A stretch of DNA of 64,000 nt from Phycisphaeraceae bacterium (lineage in GTDB: Bacteria; Planctomycetota; Phycisphaerae; Phycisphaerales; UBA1924). This document shows, in pieces, positions 25,406-33,833 of the stretch (its first letter is position 1; each line of letters begins with the position of its first letter). The DNA lies in contig JAHBXD010000002.1 in NCBI GenBank assembly GCA_019636695.1, positions 372,001 through 436,000 on the forward strand. Reading direction: 5' to 3'. Made by a program: the position numbers and the translations under genes. The notes below the pieces were generated by a model. That model was not told the origin of the DNA. It made no database searches and worked only from the letters and a program-made list of their open reading frames with translations.

Positions 25406-26266
25406 TTACCCGTGACTCGATTTAGGTGAAATACCCCACATTGCGTACCCCGGTTCCGTAGGTTCATGGGGGTTTCCCTGGTCGTCGGCGGTTGCGAGGA
25501 CAGCCCACCCTGCGCTGGTGATGAGGTCGAGCCACTGCTTGCGGTTGTATGTCCGGAGGGTGTAGGTCGAGTCGATGTGTTCGACGCCGCGAGGGCGTTC
25601 GACGATCAGGTGGCTTAGGACGCGTTCGCGGCGTGCAGCGCGTTCGGCGGGCGTGACGGGCGGGAGGAAGTTGACGATCTGGGTGACGGTGCAACGGCCG
25701 CGGCGGCCGATCCAGACATCTTCGGTGGGGATTTCGTGCCCGTACGCGGAGAGGCTGATACCGATGATGTAGACGCCGCCGGGTCGGAGTGCGCGTGCCA
25801 TCTCTGCCAGATGGGCGCGCATGTCGTCATCGTGCTCGATGTGCCTGATGGTGTTGATGATGTTGAAAGCGACATCGACGGAGGCGGGTTCGACGGCCTG
25901 GGCAAAGCGGGTCATGTCGGCTTGGAAGAGGCGCAGGGGGAGGCCGACACGCTCGGCGCGTGCCCGGGCGTAGGCGATCATGCCTTCATCGCGGTCAAAG
26001 CCGATCGCGCTTCGGCCGCGTTTGGCGGCGAGGCGGATGAGCCGCCCGCTGCCGCAGGCAGGTTCGAGCCAGACTTGTTTCGGGAGCGGGGTTTCCAGAA
26101 GTGACGCGGCGAAGCGTTCGACGCCGTTGAGTTCTTGTGCAGTCTGCGGGGCGTGGAGGATGTCGTAGAGTGCGGCGTCGGCGTAGAGGTGCTGATCGCG
26201 TCGATCAGGAACGGAGCGGTCTCGGGCACTGCGACGAAGTTGGTTGGAGATGCGGGCCTCTCGCAT
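25406..26266 (-). CDS. class I SAM-dependent methyltransferase
   Basis: 286 residues. SAM-binding motif I is VWLEPACGSGRLIRLAAKRG (about 62-80), the acidic end of strand 2 is GFDRDEGM, motif II/III is DVAFNIINTIRHI, and LRPGGVYIIGISL follows. The substrate is not evident; the Asn-rich FNIINTIRH motif suggests a small-molecule methyltransferase of the Methyltransf_25 type. ATG 26266 is picked as the last in-frame ATG before the conserved part; no ribosome binding site is seen, so the start is uncertain. It is divergent from the DinB-like gene. Confidence 0.85.
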   Translation of the reverse strand: MREARISNQLRRSARDRSVPDRRDQHLYADAALYDILHAPQTAQELNGVERFAASLLETPLPKQVWLEPACGSGRLIRLAAKRGRSAIGFDRDEGMIAYARARAERVGLPLRLFQADMTRFAQAVEPASVDVAFNIINTIRHIEHDDDMRAHLAEMARALRPGGVYIIGISLSAYGHEIPTEDVWIGRRGRCTVTQIVNFLPPVTPAERAARRERVLSHLIVERPRGVEHIDSTYTLRTYNRKQWLDLITSAGWAVLATADDQGNPHEPTEPGYAMWGISPKSSHG

Positions 26267-26358
26267 GGGTTGAGGGAGGGTACGCTGAGCGGGTTGGATT
26301 TGTCGGCGCGGGGGAGAGCATGCGAGCCGCGTGCTTGTTGATGCCTTTGGAGGATGCC

Positions 26359-26895
26359 ATGAGCGTGCAAGATGTGCTTGCGGAAGCGGTGACGGGAAGC
26401 CGGATGCTGCTTGAGCGGTATCTGCCCGGGTTTGATGAGTCGAACCGAACCACACAGGCGCCCAATCTGCCGAACCACCTGATCTGGACGCTTGGTCACC
26501 TGGCCTTGACGATGGAGCGTTGCGCCGGCCGAGTGAAGGGGAGCGACGTGCCCAAGCCGCTTTCTGAGGGGTCGTGGGTGACTGGGAAGGGAAGGAGCGG
26601 GGACATCATGCGTTTTGACACGGAGAGCGTGGCGTTCAAGAGCACACCTCTTGACGAGCCATCGCTGTATCCGAGTCTGGCGCGAGGGCGAGAGATTTTC
26701 GGAGAAGCGATTGACGCGCTGTCAGACGCCGTGCGGCAGGCGAGCGACGCGGCGTTGATGCGATCGACGAAGTGGGGTACGCAGCCGATCCGCGTGTGCG
26801 ACATGGTCATGCGGATGGTGTTTCACAACGGAGTGCACGCGGGCCAGATCACGGATCTTCGGCGTGCGCTTCGGATGCCGCAGGTTCTGTCGTAG
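26359..26895 (+). CDS. DinB-like four-helix metalloenzyme
   Basis: 178-residue all-helical protein of the DinB/DUF664 superfamily. Metal-binding His are seen in NHLIWTLGHLALTMERC and in the C-terminal MVFHNGVHAGQITDLRR, the positions normally used to hold a divalent metal. Members act as thiol-dependent transferases or are of unknown role; nothing nearby defines the function. GGAGGATGCC places the start at ATG 26359. An in-frame extension to 26137 would overlap the divergent methyltransferase gene and is rejected. Confidence 0.85.
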   Translation: MSVQDVLAEAVTGSRMLLERYLPGFDESNRTTQAPNLPNHLIWTLGHLALTMERCAGRVKGSDVPKPLSEGSWVTGKGRSGDIMRFDTESVAFKSTPLDEPSLYPSLARGREIFGEAIDALSDAVRQASDAALMRSTKWGTQPIRVCDMVMRMVFHNGVHAGQITDLRRALRMPQVLS

Positions 26896-27325
26896 TTGCG
26901 GCATTATCGCCAAGTTCAGAAAGCCATGCCGCAGTAGCGAGGTCGCCAGTCGTCGGATCGTGTGCGCTTACGGGGGATGATCGGGCGAAGTGCTTTTCTC
27001 AGCGTGTGCGTTTCGCGGCAACAGCGAGCAGGATCATGCGATCGGTTTCAAACCCGTCGAAGAGGGTGATGACCACCGCACATCGGCATCGGAGGGTGAG
27101 CGTGAGAGGGCGAGGGCAGCGCGGCGAAGGCGTTGGGCCATGGAGCGCCAATGGTCGTGGTCGAAGGTGCTCGGAGGGGCTGCCGGCGGCATAACGGGTG
27201 CTGGTCGCACATGATCTAGGATGCGCGAGCCGCCGAAATGTCAAACACATATTCCGAGATTGCGCGAAATTCTCTTCCCCGGCAAGGGGACATGAGGGGT
27301 GCAGGAGGCATAGAACCCATAGTCT
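26896..27325. other. 430-base intergenic region before otsA
   Basis: No gene could be supported on either strand: the open frames here have no ribosome binding site and mixed codon use. The 90 bases before otsA are AT-richer (ACACATATTCCGAGATTG) and probably hold its promoter. No clear terminator for the DinB-like gene was found. Confidence 0.35.
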
Positions 27326-28708
27326 GTGCCTGGAACTTCTCGACTGGTCATTGTCGCGAACAGGCTGCCGGTAACACGGGTTGCCGACGGCGGGCAATCG
27401 TCGTGGCGTCGAAGCCCCGGCGGGCTGGTGGCCGCGTTGGAGCCGATTCTTCAACGTCGCGGGGGAGCGTGGATCGGCTGGACTGGTTCCAGCGCGCCCG
27501 CGCCGGAGCCGTTCGTGAAAGACGGCATCCGCATTCGCCCGATCGGGATGAGCGAATCGGAAGTTCAGGGGTATTACTCGGGCCTGTGCAACCGGACGAT
27601 CTGGCCGCTGTTTCATGATGCGATCCGTTCGCCGCAGATCGAGCACCGCTGGTGGGAGCCGTTCGTCTCGGTGAATGCACGATTCGCGGAGGCGACGGCG
27701 AAGGAAGCGCGCAAACAAGACGTGGTGTGGGTACACGATTTTCATCTGCCGCTGGCACCGGCGATGGTGCGTTCGCTGCGACCCGGTGCGCGGATCGGAT
27801 TTTTCCTGCATATTCCGTTTCCGGCGCCGGAGCTTTTTCGATGGCTGCCGTGGCGTGAAGCGTTGCTGAGGGGGATGCTCGGGGCGGACCTGGTGGGCAT
27901 GCAGACCATTGACGATGCGGAGAATTTCGTCAGGGTGTGCCTGCGTCTGGGGCTTGCGGAGCGTTCGGAAGAGGGGTTGCTGTTTGAAGGCCGCGAAGTG
28001 CTGGTGGGGGCGTACCCGATCTCGATCGACACGGGAGCATTTGAGGGGCATGGCCAGAGCGAGCGAACGCTGAAGTCGGCGGCACGACTTCGCGAGCGGA
28101 TGAGTTCGCGTAGGACGATTCTGCTGGGCGTGGACCGGCTGGATTACACAAAGGGGATCGAGGCCCGGCTCCGGGCGTTTGAGATGCTGCTGCGATCGCG
28201 GGCGATGTCGGCGAAGGAGTGCGTGCTTGTCCAGATCGCGGTGCCGAGCCGCGAGCACCTGCCGGATTATGCCCAGACGCGTACGCAGGTCGAGCAGGCG
28301 GTGGGTCGCATCAACGGTGAGTTCGCCGAGCCGGGATTGATCCCGGTGCATTATTTTCGGCGGAGTTTCCTTCCGGAGGCTCTGGCGGCCTATTACCGAG
28401 CGGCTGACGTGATGCTGGTGACGCCGCTGCGGGACGGGATGAACCTGGTGGCGAAGGAGTATGTGGCGGTGCGGACGGACGAGGGAGGCGCGCTGGTGTT
28501 GAGCGAATTCGCCGGGGCATCGCGGGAATTGACGCAGGCACACCTGATCAACCCCCATGACGTGGAGTCGATGGCGGGGGTTATGCTCGCGGCGACGCGG
28601 GAAGGCGCGGCCGAAGCGCGGAGCCGGATGTCGGCGATGCGCGATGTCGTGCGTCGGCATGATGTGTATCGTTGGGCAGATGAGTTCCTCCGAATGCTCC
28701 AGTCATGA
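27326..28708 (+). CDS. otsA: alpha,alpha-trehalose-phosphate synthase (UDP- or ADP-glucose forming)
   Basis: 460-residue GT20 enzyme joining a nucleotide glucose and glucose 6-phosphate into trehalose 6-phosphate. Signature stretches: RLVIVANRLPVTR at the start, RSPGGLVAAL, WIGWTG, YYSGLCNRTIWPLFH, VVWVHDFHLPLAP, GFFLHIPFP, GVDRLDYTKGIEARL, VTPLRDGMNLVAKEY and LVLSEFAGASREL. The start is GTG 27326, which puts the conserved segment at residue 6, although no strong ribosome binding site is seen. The next gene, carrying the phosphatase, overlaps its end by 29 bases, so both steps of trehalose synthesis are coupled. Confidence 0.95.
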   Translation: MPGTSRLVIVANRLPVTRVADGGQSSWRRSPGGLVAALEPILQRRGGAWIGWTGSSAPAPEPFVKDGIRIRPIGMSESEVQGYYSGLCNRTIWPLFHDAIRSPQIEHRWWEPFVSVNARFAEATAKEARKQDVVWVHDFHLPLAPAMVRSLRPGARIGFFLHIPFPAPELFRWLPWREALLRGMLGADLVGMQTIDDAENFVRVCLRLGLAERSEEGLLFEGREVLVGAYPISIDTGAFEGHGQSERTLKSAARLRERMSSRRTILLGVDRLDYTKGIEARLRAFEMLLRSRAMSAKECVLVQIAVPSREHLPDYAQTRTQVEQAVGRINGEFAEPGLIPVHYFRRSFLPEALAAYYRAADVMLVTPLRDGMNLVAKEYVAVRTDEGGALVLSEFAGASRELTQAHLINPHDVESMAGVMLAATREGAAEARSRMSAMRDVVRRHDVYRWADEFLRMLQS

Positions 28709-31244
28709 TGTTTCTCCGGCCGAGCGCCATCCGATCCGTGATGGATTGGTGGAGCGGCTTGCGCGCACACCGGTTTTACTCGTGGCGTGCGATTTTGACG
28801 GAACCCTCTCGCGGATCGTGCCAAGACCTGAGGACGCCCGCCCGCTTCCGGGAGCGAAGGAAGCGATCGATGCGCTGGCGGCGCTGCCGCATACCCACGT
28901 TGCGGTGATTTCGGGTCGACCGCGTGAACTTCTTGCGCAGTGGCTCGGGGAGACGCGCGGGGTGACGCTGGTCGGCTCGCACGGGGCGGAGTTTGAGAAC
29001 GGCGTGCATCTGACCGGAGCTCAGACCGCGGCGATCGCGATGGTGGATGAGTATTTCTGCAGACTGGCAGGACAGATTCCCGGGGCGCAGGTCGAGCGGA
29101 AGCCTTCTGGGGTGGCGTTGCACTATCGGCGGTGCTCGCCAGAAGACGGCGAGCGAGCGCGTTTCGCGGCGCTTGCAGCGCCTGGAGAGGGGCTGAAACA
29201 GCGCGAAGGAAAGGCGGTCGTGGAATACGGGGTTCCAGACGGGGACAAAGGCGCTGCGCTTTCAACGTTGCGGTATCGATGCGGTGCAACGGGGGCGGTG
29301 TTCATCGGCGACGATGTGACCGATGAGGACGCTTTCGCCGTGCTGATGCCTTCGGATCTCGGAATCAAGATCGGCGAGGGCGTGACGCTTGCATCATCGC
29401 GGATCGGATCGGTGGATGACGTGCTGCCGCTGCTCGGGGTGTTGGCGAGAGAGCGGGAGCGTTTTCTGGCCGAGCGTGCGATCGAGCCGATCGAACGGCT
29501 GGGAATGCTGGCCGATCAGCGGACGATTGCGCTGGTGACGCCCGGTGCGTCGTTGAACTGGCTGTGCATACCGCGGATTGATTCTCCGGCGATGCTGGCT
29601 TCGCTCTTGGATGGCCCCGCGGCGGGATCGTTTGATATTCACCCGGCGGGGGGTGGCGCATCGATCTCGCAGGCATATGTGGGTGACACTTTTACCCTCT
29701 GCACGCGATTTGCGACGTTCCAGGTGACGGACTATCTGGATTGCTCGGGAGGTCGGCCGTATCAGCGTGCCGGCAGAAGCGACTTGGTGCGTGTGATTGA
29801 AGGATCGGGGCGCATCCGCATTCGGTTTGCGCCTCGCATGGACTTCGGCCGCCAGAACTCGACCTTGATCGCCGAGAAAGACGGCCTGATTGTCGACGGG
29901 CACCCCGATCCGATGGCCTTGTATGCGCCCGGCATCGAGTGGACCATCGCCGAGGCAGGCCCACATCACACGGCGGTTGCGGAGTACGACCTCGCCCCCG
30001 GTGTGCCGCTGGTGCTCGAACTGCGATGCGGGTCGGCGAGCCTGCGTCCGGCGTCGATGCCCGAGCCAGCGCGTCGTCAACAGACGGAGCGCTTCTGGAG
30101 CGGTTGGGCCGAAACCCTGGAACTGCCTCCAGTGGCTCGCGAACTCGTGAAGCGGAGCGCGCTGAACATCAAGGCGTTGTGCTACGGGCCGACAGGAGCC
30201 ATCGCTGCGGCGGGAACCACGAGTCTGCCGGAGCACCTGGGCGGGGTGCGGAACTGGGACTATCGCTATTGCTGGCCGCGGGATGCGAGTATGGCGGCGG
30301 GCGCGCTGGTGCGTCTGGGGGCGACGGGACACGCCCTTCGCCTGCTGGATTGGATCACGGGAGTGCTCGACACGCTGGATTCTCCGGAACGGATGCGGCC
30401 GATTTATACCGTCAGCGGTTCGCACCTCGGGCCGGAGGCGGAGATCACGGAACTATCGGGATATGCCGAAAGCCGCCCGGTGCGCATCAGCAACGCCGCG
30501 GCCACACAGGTGCAACTGGATGTCTTCGGGCCGATCGCCGACCTGGTGGCGTTGCTCGCCGAGGCGGGCGCCCCGGTTTCGCCCGAACATCAACGGCTGG
30601 TACGTTCGATGGCGACGGCCGCACACCTTCGTTGGACGGAGCCTGACCACGGCATCTGGGAGATTCGCGGGCCGAAGCGTCATCACACGCACTCCAAGGT
30701 CATGTGTTGGATGACGATCGACCGTGCATTGCGTGTGGAAGAAGCGACGCTCGGTCGTCGTCGCCCGGAATGGATCGCCCTGTGCGAGGAGATTCGTCAG
30801 GACATTCTGACCTCGGCGTGGAGCGAGCGTGCGGGGGCATTCACGATTGCCTACGGCAGTGATGAGCTTGATGCCGCAGCCTTGTGGGTGGGCCTGAGCG
30901 GAATGCTCGCACCCGATGATCCGAAGTTCCACGCGACGATCGACGCTGTGCAGCGGGTGCTTCTTCGTGACTCGATGGTGTACCGATACCTTGAGGACGA
31001 CGGCCTTCCCGGGCGCGAGGGCGGATTTCACATCTGCACGGGATGGCTGGTCGAATCGCTCGTGATCGCGGGGCGGCGGAGCGAATCGCAGCAGTTGTTT
31101 GATGCATGGACAGCACTGGCCGGACCGTTGGGACTCATGCCCGAGCAATATGAGCCGCAGTATGGGATTTCACTGGGCAATTTTCCGCAGGCGTATTCGC
31201 ATCTAGCCGTGATTGACGCCGCGATCCGACTTTCTCGGAGATGA
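28680..31244 (+). CDS. trehalose-6-phosphatase fused to a GH15 glucoamylase/trehalase-like domain
   Basis: 854 residues, two enzymes in one chain. Residues about 20-255 are a HAD phosphatase of the OtsB type (VACDFDGTLSRIVPRPEDARP, VISGRPRELL, FIGDDVTDEDAF) that would free trehalose from its phosphate. Residues about 260-854 are GH15: WLCIPRIDSPAMLASLL, RNWDYRYCWPRDAS, GIWEIRGPKRHHTHSKVMCW (general-acid Glu) and LGNFPQAYSHLAVIDAA near the end. GH15 members of this type include bacterial trehalases, so the same polypeptide may make and break trehalose, or act on another glucoside. ATG 28680 overlaps otsA by 29 bases. Confidence 0.9.
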   Translation: MSSSECSSHDVSPAERHPIRDGLVERLARTPVLLVACDFDGTLSRIVPRPEDARPLPGAKEAIDALAALPHTHVAVISGRPRELLAQWLGETRGVTLVGSHGAEFENGVHLTGAQTAAIAMVDEYFCRLAGQIPGAQVERKPSGVALHYRRCSPEDGERARFAALAAPGEGLKQREGKAVVEYGVPDGDKGAALSTLRYRCGATGAVFIGDDVTDEDAFAVLMPSDLGIKIGEGVTLASSRIGSVDDVLPLLGVLARERERFLAERAIEPIERLGMLADQRTIALVTPGASLNWLCIPRIDSPAMLASLLDGPAAGSFDIHPAGGGASISQAYVGDTFTLCTRFATFQVTDYLDCSGGRPYQRAGRSDLVRVIEGSGRIRIRFAPRMDFGRQNSTLIAEKDGLIVDGHPDPMALYAPGIEWTIAEAGPHHTAVAEYDLAPGVPLVLELRCGSASLRPASMPEPARRQQTERFWSGWAETLELPPVARELVKRSALNIKALCYGPTGAIAAAGTTSLPEHLGGVRNWDYRYCWPRDASMAAGALVRLGATGHALRLLDWITGVLDTLDSPERMRPIYTVSGSHLGPEAEITELSGYAESRPVRISNAAATQVQLDVFGPIADLVALLAEAGAPVSPEHQRLVRSMATAAHLRWTEPDHGIWEIRGPKRHHTHSKVMCWMTIDRALRVEEATLGRRRPEWIALCEEIRQDILTSAWSERAGAFTIAYGSDELDAAALWVGLSGMLAPDDPKFHATIDAVQRVLLRDSMVYRYLEDDGLPGREGGFHICTGWLVESLVIAGRRSESQQLFDAWTALAGPLGLMPEQYEPQYGISLGNFPQAYSHLAVIDAAIRLSRR

Positions 31245-31335
31245 TTGAACTGAATGAACGCCGGTGGAGCCCGTGGCCCCCCGGGGTGGGTGGTCGCGGC
31301 GGGTAGAGAAAAATCTCGCTCGGACAGGAACCCAG

Positions 31336-31368
31336 GTTCAGATATATCGTATATAGATATATCTGAAC
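31336..31368. promoter_or_regulatory. large AT-rich palindrome, probable PadR operator
   Basis: Perfect 13-bp arms GTTCAGATATATC and GATATATCTGAAC flank a 7-base centre GTATATA. The palindrome ends 17 bases before the PadR-family start codon and sits on the ribosome binding site side, ideal for autorepression. It is very AT-rich against a GC-rich background and includes possible -10 elements (TATATA). Confidence 0.75.
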
Positions 31369-31385
31369 TTGACTTCGGAGGCACC

Positions 31386-31751
31386 GTGCCGAGACGCCGA
31401 ACCCAACCTGATCCTGCGGAACTGGTCGTACTGAGCCTGCTTCGGGACGAGCCGCTCTACGGGTATGCCCTGACCCAGCGTGCCGCCCAGCAATCGGCAG
31501 GAGCCGTTTCGCTTACCCCTGGGGTGTTGTATCCGCTGCTCAAGCGCCTGGAATCTCAGGGGTTGGTGTTCTCTTCCTGGGAGGAAGTGCGGAGCGACCG
31601 CGCCGAGCCCGGCGAGACCGGCCGACGGCGCAAGTGGTATCGGCTTTCGCCCCGGGGCCGACGGCGGCTTGCGCAGTCCATCGAGGCACACCGGGCGTAT
31701 ACGCGGATGATGGATGCCATACTCGGGGAACCAAGGGCGGAGGGGAACTGA
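31386..31751 (+). CDS. PadR-family transcriptional regulator
   Basis: 121-residue winged-helix regulator: ELVVLSLLRDEPLYGYALTQ, then LTPGVLYPLLKRLESQGLV with the recognition helix, the wing EEVRSDRAEPGETGRRRKWYRL, and LSPRGRRRLAQSIE leading to the dimer helix. Start GTG 31386 follows GGAGG at ideal spacing. PadR proteins usually repress, and the 33-bp palindrome just upstream is the probable operator. The next gene starts one base after its stop and encodes a membrane protein with a HAAS-like N-terminus, a common PadR partner arrangement. Confidence 0.9.
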   Translation: MPRRRTQPDPAELVVLSLLRDEPLYGYALTQRAAQQSAGAVSLTPGVLYPLLKRLESQGLVFSSWEEVRSDRAEPGETGRRRKWYRLSPRGRRRLAQSIEAHRAYTRMMDAILGEPRAEGN

Positions 31752-31752
31752 C

Positions 31753-32790
31753 ATGTCGCGGCAGCCGATGCCCTTGAGGCTTGTGAACGAGCCGCCGCAG
31801 CACGACCGCGCTGATGGGCCAGAGGGGCAGACGGTGCGTGCGTGGCTGGACGAACTGGTGGAGCGGGCTGCGCTCGGACCGGATCGGGCACGTGACCTTC
31901 GTGATGAGCTTGATGCGCACCTGAGCGAGCGGATCGTCTCGCTCACACACGCCGGGTGGTCGGTGGAGACGGCGACGAACAAAGCGCTTTCGGAACTCGG
32001 CGACCAGGCGGAACTGGCACGACAGTTTCGAGAGATTGAGCGAACAGACAAAAGGAGACGACTGATGCGTACGGGATTGTGGGCGGCATGCGGGGGTGCT
32101 GCGGTGCTGGGCCTGGGCACGTTGATCGCGGGTGGGGAAGGGCTTTCCAATACTCCGCAGCCCACGGGGGTGCGCATTTACACCCCTGCCTCGGGCGTGT
32201 GGACCGCCCCGCAGACCGCACAAGCGAACCAGGTCGAGCAGGCGGTGATGAGGCTTGCGCTTGAGGCCGTACCGCTCGGAGAAGCGCTGCACCGGATTGC
32301 CCGCGAGCACAACCTGCAGGTTTTCCCGCGTGTGCTTGATCTTTCTGAGCACATGATCAACCTGGATGCACCGATCTCGCTCGCGGCGCCGGGCTTGACT
32401 CTGGCTGAAGTCTTTACGCTATTGAATGAGTCGATCGGACTGGCGGACGGCGAGACGCTGGCGTACCGCATCCGGACTGAAGCCCTGGAGGTCGCCACGC
32501 GGGCGTATTTTGATCGGCGGGAATCGCGACTGGCCGCGTATGACGTTCGATCGATCCTGGACATGAACACATCGGACGACCTGTTGCAACTGCTGACGAC
32601 GATCGTCAGCACGAATGACTGGGTTGATCAGGGTGGTGACCTGGCGAACGCAATGATTCTGGATGGCAAGCTCTTCGTGCATGCACCCCCGCGGATGCAC
32701 GAGCAGGTGGCTTGGATCCTTGAGCAACTGGTCGGCGAGACACGCGAGGGCGGTTCGGCGGCGGCCGGATTCAGCGCCCCCGGTCGGTAG
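31753..32790 (+). CDS. membrane protein with HAAS/permease-prefix-like domain, PadR partner
   Basis: 345 residues. The N-terminal helical domain at about 28-98 (WLDELVERAALGPDRARDLR, then ELDAHLSERI and ALSELGDQAELARQF) looks like the HAAS/permease-prefix domain often found next to PadR regulators. One membrane helix follows (about 105-125, GLWAACGGAAVLGLGTLIAGG). The extracytoplasmic part has a secretin/STN-like section (VPLGEALHRIAREHNLQV, LAEVFTLLNESIGL) and a C-terminal (SILDMNTSDDLLQLLTTIV) segment. The gene starts one base after padR, so the pair probably senses an envelope state; that is inference. Confidence 0.82.
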   Translation: MSRQPMPLRLVNEPPQHDRADGPEGQTVRAWLDELVERAALGPDRARDLRDELDAHLSERIVSLTHAGWSVETATNKALSELGDQAELARQFREIERTDKRRRLMRTGLWAACGGAAVLGLGTLIAGGEGLSNTPQPTGVRIYTPASGVWTAPQTAQANQVEQAVMRLALEAVPLGEALHRIAREHNLQVFPRVLDLSEHMINLDAPISLAAPGLTLAEVFTLLNESIGLADGETLAYRIRTEALEVATRAYFDRRESRLAAYDVRSILDMNTSDDLLQLLTTIVSTNDWVDQGGDLANAMILDGKLFVHAPPRMHEQVAWILEQLVGETREGGSAAAGFSAPGR

Positions 32791-32876
32791 CGGCCCGATC
32801 GACGATCGGCACCGAGAGGGATTGACGATCGGGCCTGGTTCGGCCAAGATGATGTCGAACCGCCGGTCCGTACCTC

Positions 32877-33368
32877 ATGATGTGCCCTTCCTGCAACGTC
32901 GACAACGACAAAGTCATCGACAGCCGTGCTGCCGACGGCGGGCGCGTCATCCGCCGTCGGCGGATGTGCCTGAACTGCCGCAAGCGATTCACAACATACG
33001 AACGTGCGGAGCAGACCTCGCGACTGGCGGTCGTCAAGAGCGACGGGACAAGGCAACCTTTCGATGCCGAAAAAATCCTGAAAGGGGTTTCGGCGGCGTG
33101 CGGCAAACGGCCGGTGCCCGAGGATGTGAAGCGCCGGCTGGTCGAGGAGATCGAGGAATCGCTGCACCGTGATTTTGATCGGGAAGTTGCATCGAGCGAG
33201 ATCGGCACGCGCGTGATGGAGCGGCTCCGCGATGTCGATGAAGTGGCCTATATTCGTTTTGCGAGCGAATATCGCCAGTTCAAGAGCGTGAACGACATTC
33301 TCGATGAGTTGAAAATGCTGACGAACCGCCCCCGCGACGTGAAGGATCAGCAGAGGCTTTTTCCATGA
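32877..33368 (+). CDS. nrdR: transcriptional repressor NrdR
   Basis: 163-residue repressor of ribonucleotide reductase genes that senses ATP/dATP levels. The N-terminal zinc ribbon is CPSCN...CLNCRKRFTTYER, followed by the ATP-cone (VVKSDGTRQPFDAEKILKGV, then VASSEIGTRVMERLRDVDEVAYIRFASEYRQF). Length and layout are standard. Either ATG at 32877 or 32880 could be used. Its last four bases overlap the cytochrome gene start. No ribonucleotide reductase gene is in the window. Confidence 0.95.
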   Translation: MMCPSCNVDNDKVIDSRAADGGRVIRRRRMCLNCRKRFTTYERAEQTSRLAVVKSDGTRQPFDAEKILKGVSAACGKRPVPEDVKRRLVEEIEESLHRDFDREVASSEIGTRVMERLRDVDEVAYIRFASEYRQFKSVNDILDELKMLTNRPRDVKDQQRLFP

Positions 33369-33829
33369 CGCGTGCGGCATGGGGCCTTGCGGTCGTGGTG
33401 TCGCTCTCGGTGGCGACGGCGGCGACCTTCGGTGTGGCGTTCTGGCTGCTTCGGAGCGGCCCGCGGCAGGCTTCTTCATCGCCGATGCACGGCCCGCCTG
33501 CGGTCAGCGAAGCCGACCGCGCTGCACGAACCTTGGTTGACCGTGGGCGGAACTATTCGATGTATCTCGGGTGCAACGCCTGCCACTCGACCGACGGTTC
33601 GCGCATGCAGGGCGCGAGTTGGGTCGGGCTGTACGGGAGCACGATTCGGCTGTCGGACGGACGCACCGTGATCGCTGATGAGGCGTATATCCGGCGATCG
33701 ATCGTCGATCCCGGGGCGGAACTGCGCGAGGGTTTCGCCAACGTCATGCTGCCCTACGACGAGCTGACCGACGAGCAGCTTGATGCGCTGGTGGCGTATA
33801 TCCGGAGTTTTGCGACACCCGACCGATGA
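33365..33829 (+). CDS. membrane-anchored class I cytochrome c
   Basis: 154 residues: an N-terminal signal anchor (about 5-28, GLAVVVSLSVATAATFGVAFWLL) then a single haem domain with CNACH (haem attachment) at about 75 and the axial Met in NVMLPYDELTDEQLDALVAYI. The domain resembles the cytochrome c part attached to subunit II of caa3 oxidases, so it probably shuttles electrons to a terminal oxidase on the outer face of the membrane. It overlaps nrdR by four bases, which suggests translational coupling with no obvious functional link. Confidence 0.9.
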   Translation: MTRAAWGLAVVVSLSVATAATFGVAFWLLRSGPRQASSSPMHGPPAVSEADRAARTLVDRGRNYSMYLGCNACHSTDGSRMQGASWVGLYGSTIRLSDGRTVIADEAYIRRSIVDPGAELREGFANVMLPYDELTDEQLDALVAYIRSFATPDR

Positions 33830-33833
33830 TGCG

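Noticed and set aside
26990-27214. Small plus-strand frame (74 codons) in the gap before otsA
   Set aside because: Arg/Glu-rich, no ribosome binding site, and codon use is not clearly coding; left as intergenic.
26999-28660. Long minus-strand open frame opposite otsA (553 codons)
   Set aside because: It mirrors the strongly supported otsA gene, has Arg/His/Pro-rich composition and no recognisable domain: a shadow caused by high G+C.
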